Assembly (NCBI GenBank): GCA_002313795.1
Contig: DCCL01000057.1
Coordinates: forward strand, 223-10,776
Origin: Faecalibacterium prausnitzii
Lineage (GTDB): Bacteria > Bacillota > Clostridia > Oscillospirales > Ruminococcaceae
Direction of reading: 5' to 3'
DNA: 10,554 nucleotides
Part shown: in pieces, positions 7,495 through 10,554 of the stretch
How positions within the stretch are numbered: the stretch's first letter is position 1
How the letters are laid out: each line of letters begins with the position of its first letter
The notes under the pieces: generated by a model
What the model was told of the DNA's origin: nothing
Databases searched by the model: none
What the model saw: only the letters and a program-made list of their open reading frames with translations
Translations under genes and position numbers: made by a program

Positions 7495-9282
7495 TTACTC
7501 CATGTAAGCGCCCTTCATGGGACTGACGGCGTGCTGGGAGTAGAGCTTCAGCAGGCCGTGCTTATATTTCGGCTCCTTGGGCTGCCACTTTGCACGGCGG
7601 TCGGCAAGGATCTTTTCCATCTCTTCGGGGGTCTTGTGCTCCCCGTTGACGCCCACGATGGCCAGCAGACGGGCCGGGACATCGATCTGGATGAGGTCGC
7701 CCTCTTCCACCAGAGCGATGGGGCCGCCCACAGCGGCCTCCGGGCTGACATGGCCGATGACAGGGCCGCGGCTTGCTCCGGAGAAGCGGCCATCGGTGAT
7801 GAGGGCCACGCTGGAAGCCAGCTTGGGGTCAGCGCAGATGGCCTCACCGGTGTAGAACATCTCGGGCATGCCGCTGCCACGGGGGCCCTCATACCGGATG
7901 AAGATGGCGTCACCGGGCTTCACCTCGCCGTCGAGAACAGCTGCGATGCAGGCTTCCTCGCTGTCGTAGGGCTTGGCGCGGAGGGTGGCCTGGAACATAT
8001 TCTTGGGGCAGGCGGTGTGCTTGATGACACAGCCTTCCGGGGCCAGATTGCCCTTCAGGATGGCGATGCTGCCATCGGTGCCCTTGGCATTGTCGAAGCT
8101 GTGGATGATGTCCTCCCGGGAGACGGGGCGGGCCAGATTTGCAGTCTTCTCGGCCAGGATGGCGTCGCAGTGCTGATAGAAGCCGTTCTTCTTCAGCTCT
8201 TCCAGATTCTCGCCCAGAGTCTTGCCGGTGACGGTCATGACGTCCAGATGGAGCATGGACTTGATCTCTTCCATGACCCGGGGCACGCCGCCTGCATAGT
8301 AGAAATACTGTGCGGGCCAGTCGCCGGAAGGACGGATGTTCAGCAGGTAATGTGCGCCGCGGTGCATCCGGTCGAAGGTATCGGCATCAATCTCAATGCC
8401 GAACTCATGGGCAATGGCGGGCAGGTGCATGGTGGCATTGGTAGAGCCGGAGATAGCAGCGTGGACCATGATGGCGTTCTCAAAGCTCTCCTTGGTCACG
8501 ATATCCTTTGCCGTGATGCCCTTCTTCACCAGCTCCATCAGCTGAACACCGGCATCGTATGCGGCCTGCTTCAGCTCCGGGGCGGTAGCAGGCATCAGAG
8601 CCGTGCCGGGGAGCATCAGGCCCAGAGCCTCAGCCATGATCTGCATGGTGGAGGCAGTGCCCATGAAGGAACAGGCACCGCAGCTGGGGCAGGCGTTGTG
8701 CTTGTAATAATCCAGCTGGCTGTTGGGGATGACGCCGGTCTTCTCCCAGGCGTCAAACTTGCCGATCTGTTCCAGCGTCAGCAGCTCATTGATGGCGCAG
8801 GCGGGGTCGTTCACCACATACTCTTTCGGCAGGGTGTGAGCCTCCATGACGCCGCCGGTGACGACGATGGCGCTCATGTCCTTCAGGCGGCCGATGCTCA
8901 TCAGCATGGCCGGCATGGACTTGTCGCAGCTGGCGATGAACACGCCGCCGTCATAGACGCTGGCGTTGGCCTGTGCTTCCACCAGATTCACGATGGCATC
9001 CCGGTGGGGCAGCGAGTAGTTGATGCCGTCGTGGCCCTGTGCGATGCCGTCGCACATATCGGTGGCAAAATAGCGGGCAGCTTTGCCGCCGTGCTCATTG
9101 ACCGCCTGCACAGCCTCTTTGACGAACTGATCCAGATGGGCGCTGCCGGGATGGCTGTCACCGAAGGTGCTCTCCACCATGATCTGGGGCTTTCCAAGGT
9201 CCTCAACCTTCCAGCCCATGCCGATCTTCAGCGGGTCATTCTCCGGTGCCAGCTTGCGGACAGCCTGTGAACGCAACTCCAT
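7495..9282 (-). CDS. IlvD/Edd-family dehydratase, probably sugar-acid (YjhG-like) rather than valine-pathway
   Basis: A 595-residue Fe-S dehydratase that should turn an aldonate into a 2-keto-3-deoxy acid. Family signatures: SCDKSMPAMLM (Cys119), CPSCGACSFMGTAST (Cys188, 191, 194), HAAISGSTNATMHLPAIAHE, DVMTVTGKTLGENL and, near the C-terminus, DGRFSGASRGPVIGHVSPEA. The CNxHL cysteine of true dihydroxy-acid dehydratases is absent (SAHL at 47-50); instead Cys77 lies in DMCDGIAQGHDG, a pattern I recall from E. coli YjhG/YagF (xylonate dehydratases). With a GntP permease and a FadR-type regulator beside it, and no other isoleucine/valine genes, a sugar-acid role is the better reading. The ATG at 9280-9282 is chosen over a TTG at 9297 because GGAGG (9291-9295) sits eight bases before it and overlaps that TTG. 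The exact substrate is unknown. Confidence 0.92.
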   Translation of the reverse strand: MELRSQAVRKLAPENDPLKIGMGWKVEDLGKPQIMVESTFGDSHPGSAHLDQFVKEAVQAVNEHGGKAARYFATDMCDGIAQGHDGINYSLPHRDAIVNLVEAQANASVYDGGVFIASCDKSMPAMLMSIGRLKDMSAIVVTGGVMEAHTLPKEYVVNDPACAINELLTLEQIGKFDAWEKTGVIPNSQLDYYKHNACPSCGACSFMGTASTMQIMAEALGLMLPGTALMPATAPELKQAAYDAGVQLMELVKKGITAKDIVTKESFENAIMVHAAISGSTNATMHLPAIAHEFGIEIDADTFDRMHRGAHYLLNIRPSGDWPAQYFYYAGGVPRVMEEIKSMLHLDVMTVTGKTLGENLEELKKNGFYQHCDAILAEKTANLARPVSREDIIHSFDNAKGTDGSIAILKGNLAPEGCVIKHTACPKNMFQATLRAKPYDSEEACIAAVLDGEVKPGDAIFIRYEGPRGSGMPEMFYTGEAICADPKLASSVALITDGRFSGASRGPVIGHVSPEAAVGGPIALVEEGDLIQIDVPARLLAIVGVNGEHKTPEEMEKILADRRAKWQPKEPKYKHGLLKLYSQHAVSPMKGAYME

Positions 9283-9290
9283 CTTCCTTA

Positions 9291-9295
9291 CCTCC
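9291..9295 (-). promoter_or_regulatory. Ribosome binding site that fixes the dehydratase start
   Basis: GGAGG on the minus strand, eight bases before ATG at 9282. The alternative TTG start at 9297 would overlap this site and has no ribosome site of its own, so the shorter 595-residue protein is preferred. Confidence 0.85.
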
Positions 9296-9321
9296 AAGAT
9301 TCTCTCTTTCTCGTCCTTTAT

Positions 9322-9332
9322 ATGTCGGACAT
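9322..9332. promoter_or_regulatory. Putative FadR/GntR operator in the dehydratase leader
   Basis: ATGTCGGACAT is a perfect inverted repeat (ATGTC-G-GACAT). It fits the general FadR-subfamily operator pattern T-n-GT-nnn-AC-n-A. It lies about five bases after the expected transcription start of the promoter at 9344-9372 and 40 bases before the dehydratase ATG, where a bound repressor would block transcription. The FadR-type regulator encoded just upstream is the obvious candidate to bind it; binding itself is inference. Confidence 0.6.
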
Positions 9333-9343
9333 CTTACGGCTTT

Positions 9344-9372
9344 ATTGTAAAACTGCCGTAAACTTTTTTCAA
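9344..9372 (-). promoter_or_regulatory. Sigma-A promoter of the dehydratase-permease operon
   Basis: On the minus strand TTGAAA (9367-9372) and TACAAT (9344-9349) are separated by exactly 17 bases, a near-consensus housekeeping promoter. Transcription should begin near 9337, giving a leader of about 55 bases. A short inverted repeat (TTACGGC at 9334-9340, GCCGTAA at 9355-9361) straddles the -10 box. Confidence 0.7.
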
Positions 9373-9435
9373 GTTGTTCCGGGCACGTCCCACTATATGT
9401 TCAAAAAATCTGGGATACATCTAGCATTTCGCCTA

Positions 9436-9449
9436 AATTCCCGGGAATT
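9436..9449. repeat. 14-base perfect palindrome upstream of the dehydratase promoter
   Basis: AATTCCCGGGAATT is self-complementary over 14 bases and is centred roughly 105 bases before the expected start of transcription. Beside it are two near-identical direct repeats, TCGGAGATTC (9452-9461) and TCGGAGAATC (9478-9487), 26 bases apart. I do not recognise the protein that would bind either. Confidence 0.5.
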
Positions 9450-9524
9450 ATTCGGAGATTCCGTCTTTCTGACCGACTCGGAGAATCTTTTCGTTTGAAA
9501 AGTTGTCTGATGACTTTGTGAATC

Positions 9525-9560
9525 AAAAAAGCCCCTGCACGGGATATTTCGTACAGGGGC
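9525..9560 (-). terminator. Intrinsic terminator of the FadR-type regulator gene
   Basis: Read on the minus strand, arms at 9550-9560 and 9531-9541 (GCCCCTGTACG with CGTGCAGGGGC, one G-T wobble) form an 11-base-pair stem with an eight-base loop, followed by TTTTTT (9525-9530 on the plus strand are A). It starts 18 bases after the regulator's stop, so the regulator is its own transcription unit, separate from the dehydratase. Confidence 0.9.
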
Positions 9561-9578
9561 CAGAGGTTCAAACGAACC

Positions 9579-10289
9579 TTACTCTTCCGGATCTTCGCCG
9601 TCGTAAAGCTTCTTGATATAGGTACGGTTGAAGTTCAGGTGCATCACCATGGCCGACCTTGCGCCGATGGGGTCATGGCTGGCGATGGCTTCCGTTATCA
9701 TCCGATGGGTCAGGATGGTCTCCTCGATGAGCTTCTTGTGGGTGACGTTCACGAACATCATGACGGCGGTATCGATGATGGGGATGAGCTGCTCCACCAC
9801 CATGTTCTTGCTGCTCTCAGCCACGCAGGTATGGAAGGCGATATCATCTTCGATATAGCGGTCGCCGTTGTGGATCTTCCGCTCCACCCGCTCACAGAGC
9901 CTTTGCAGCCGCTCGATGTCCTCTTCTGTGGCATTCTGGGCGGCCATTTCCGCGATGCCCGGTTCCAGCAGCAGGCGGACATTGACGAGGTCCAGCGCCA
10001 GCGCATTTTTATCCTTGACGGAGCGCAGGCCCAGCGGGTCTGAAAGGCCCTTGGTAGTGGTGACGACATAGGTACCTGACCCCCGCCGCACCTCCACGAT
10101 GCCCTTGCTGGTCAGCAGCTTCACCGCCTCCCGGATGGTGCTGCGGCCCACGCCGAACTTTTCTCCCAGCTCAAATTCGTTGGGCAGCTTTGCGCCCGGC
10201 TCGATGGGGGTATCCAGAATATAGTGGTAGATCTGATCTTCCACCTGTTCTGCCAGCAGCTTGTTTTTCAGATGTGCAAATTCACTCAT
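9579..10289 (-). CDS. GntR regulator, FadR subfamily (wHTH + FCD domain)
   Basis: A 236-residue regulator. Residues 12-75 are the GntR winged helix, with LPNEFELGEKFGVGRSTIRE and the wing GIVEVRRGSGTYV. Residues about 95-222 are the all-helical FCD effector domain, with probable metal/ligand residues Asp149 and His153 (DIAFH), His195 (LTHRM) and His217 (MVMHL). FCD domains of this type bind small organic acids, often through a metal, which suits an aldonate or its keto-deoxy product as inducer. It most likely represses the dehydratase-permease operon downstream, and perhaps itself. ATG at 10287-10289 follows a modest GAGAGG site. The gene has a good promoter (10316-10344) and its own terminator. 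Family assignment is firm; the ligand is inference. Confidence 0.94.
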   Translation of the reverse strand: MSEFAHLKNKLLAEQVEDQIYHYILDTPIEPGAKLPNEFELGEKFGVGRSTIREAVKLLTSKGIVEVRRGSGTYVVTTTKGLSDPLGLRSVKDKNALALDLVNVRLLLEPGIAEMAAQNATEEDIERLQRLCERVERKIHNGDRYIEDDIAFHTCVAESSKNMVVEQLIPIIDTAVMMFVNVTHKKLIEETILTHRMITEAIASHDPIGARSAMVMHLNFNRTYIKKLYDGEDPEE

Positions 10290-10290
10290 G

Positions 10291-10300
10291 GGTCCCGACC
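10291..10300. promoter_or_regulatory. Possible autoregulatory site before the FadR-type gene
   Basis: GGTCCCGACC has perfect GGTC/GACC arms around two bases and lies directly before the start codon, after the expected transcription start. It shares the GTCGG...AC core with the perfect palindrome before the dehydratase, though with a spacing one base different. It is weaker evidence than that site. Confidence 0.3.
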
Positions 10301-10315
10301 TCTCTTCCGCTTCCT

Positions 10316-10344
10316 ATTATAAGGCCGGGCTTCCGGGAATGCAA
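10316..10344 (-). promoter_or_regulatory. Sigma-A promoter of the FadR-type regulator
   Basis: On the minus strand TTGCAT (10339-10344) and a perfect TATAAT (10316-10321) are 17 bases apart. Transcription should begin near 10309, leaving a leader of about 20 bases. Confidence 0.7.
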
Positions 10345-10363
10345 CCACCCGGAACAAACAAAG

Positions 10364-10403
10364 CCGCCCCGGATGCCTTTGCGCGGCGAGGCATCCGGGG
10401 CGG
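10364..10403 (-). terminator. Strong hairpin, probable terminator of a unit entering from the right
   Basis: CCGCCCCGGATGCCT (10364-10378) and AGGCATCCGGGGCGG (10389-10403) form a perfect 15-base-pair GC-rich stem with a ten-base loop. On the minus strand it is followed by CTTTGTTTG, an imperfect but T-rich tail, and then by the regulator's promoter. It therefore most likely ends a minus-strand transcript that begins beyond the window. Confidence 0.75.
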
Positions 10404-10409
10404 TATGAT

Positions 10410-10515
10410 GCAGGGAACGGAAACGCAGCTGTTTTGGCTGAGAAGAGTTATAACGAACGGTTTAGAAAATCAGAAGAAGTTCAGCAGCATCGAATGAGTG
10501 AAGAACGTTCCCTGC
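10410..10515 (-). ncRNA. Candidate structured RNA or structured 3' untranslated region
   Basis: GCAGGGAACG (10410-10419) and CGTTCCCTGC (10506-10515) are perfect 10-base complements that would close a domain of about 106 bases; six bases later comes the terminator hairpin at 10364-10403. Inside, CAGC/GCTG around 10426-10440 can form a small hairpin. A closing stem followed by a terminator is the shape of a small RNA or riboswitch-like element, but it may also be the 3' tail of the gene to the right. I do not recognise a known RNA family. Confidence 0.25.
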
Positions 10516-10531
10516 CGGGAGAAGTTGTCTT

Positions 10532-10554
10532 TTACTTGATGAAGCCGACGTGCT
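10532..10554 (-). CDS. Possible C-terminal end of a minus-strand gene (partial)
   Basis: On the minus strand the last bases read HVGFIK then TAA (stop at 10532-10534). A terminator about 130 bases further on in the same direction makes a gene ending here plausible. Six residues do not allow a family call. Its position beside a sugar-acid module means it could be a further catabolic enzyme, but that is a guess. Confidence 0.35.

Noticed and set aside
7411..9270. 619-codon plus-strand frame opposite the dehydratase
   Set aside because: Antisense shadow; all IlvD-family motifs are on the minus strand.

Overview
The window looks like a chromosomal segment of a GC-rich gut Firmicute of the Oscillospiraceae/Ruminococcaceae type. 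Faecalibacterium or a close relative is my best guess, inferred from the high GC, consensus AGGAGG ribosome sites, sigma-A style promoters, pectin enzymes and Clostridia-type c-di-GMP protein; nothing in the sequence fixes the species. Seven full genes are well supported. Two further gene ends may lie at the window edges.

Layout: (1) At 1-43 there may be the last codons of a plus-strand gene. (2) At 106-915 (minus) lies an AraC-family regulator, divergent from a two-gene pectin operon at 1039-3744 (plus): a GH28 polygalacturonase-like hydrolase and a GH105 unsaturated galacturonyl/rhamnogalacturonyl hydrolase. Both enzymes lack signal peptides, so they should work in the cytoplasm on imported pectin oligosaccharides. 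The operon ends at a strong intrinsic terminator. (3) At 3812-5719 (minus), convergent with the pectin operon, is a soluble c-di-GMP protein with the unusual order GGDEF - receiver - HD-GYP. (4) At 6038-10289 (minus) is a sugar-acid module of three genes: a FadR-subfamily GntR regulator, an IlvD/Edd-family dehydratase and a GntP-family permease. The regulator has its own promoter and terminator. Dehydratase and permease share a promoter with a FadR-like palindrome just after the likely start point, and they end at an intrinsic terminator. (5) At 10290-10554 there is the regulator's promoter, a terminator for something further right, a candidate structured RNA and perhaps a gene's C-terminus.

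Working together: GH28 and GH105 should release galacturonate and unsaturated uronates. The permease plus dehydratase should import an aldonate and convert it to a 2-keto-3-deoxy acid. Both routes normally converge on 2-keto-3-deoxygluconate metabolism, so the window reads as two separately regulated uronate/aldonate modules flanking a c-di-GMP regulator. The dehydratase would probably be auto-annotated as dihydroxy-acid dehydratase (ilvD), but its motifs and neighbours point to a sugar-acid dehydratase resembling the E. coli yjhF-yjhG pair. I did not find a phage, IS element, CRISPR array, tRNA or rRNA. I see no clearly new multi-gene system; the best leads are the c-di-GMP protein architecture, the dehydratase subfamily, the regulatory sites and the candidate RNA at the right end.
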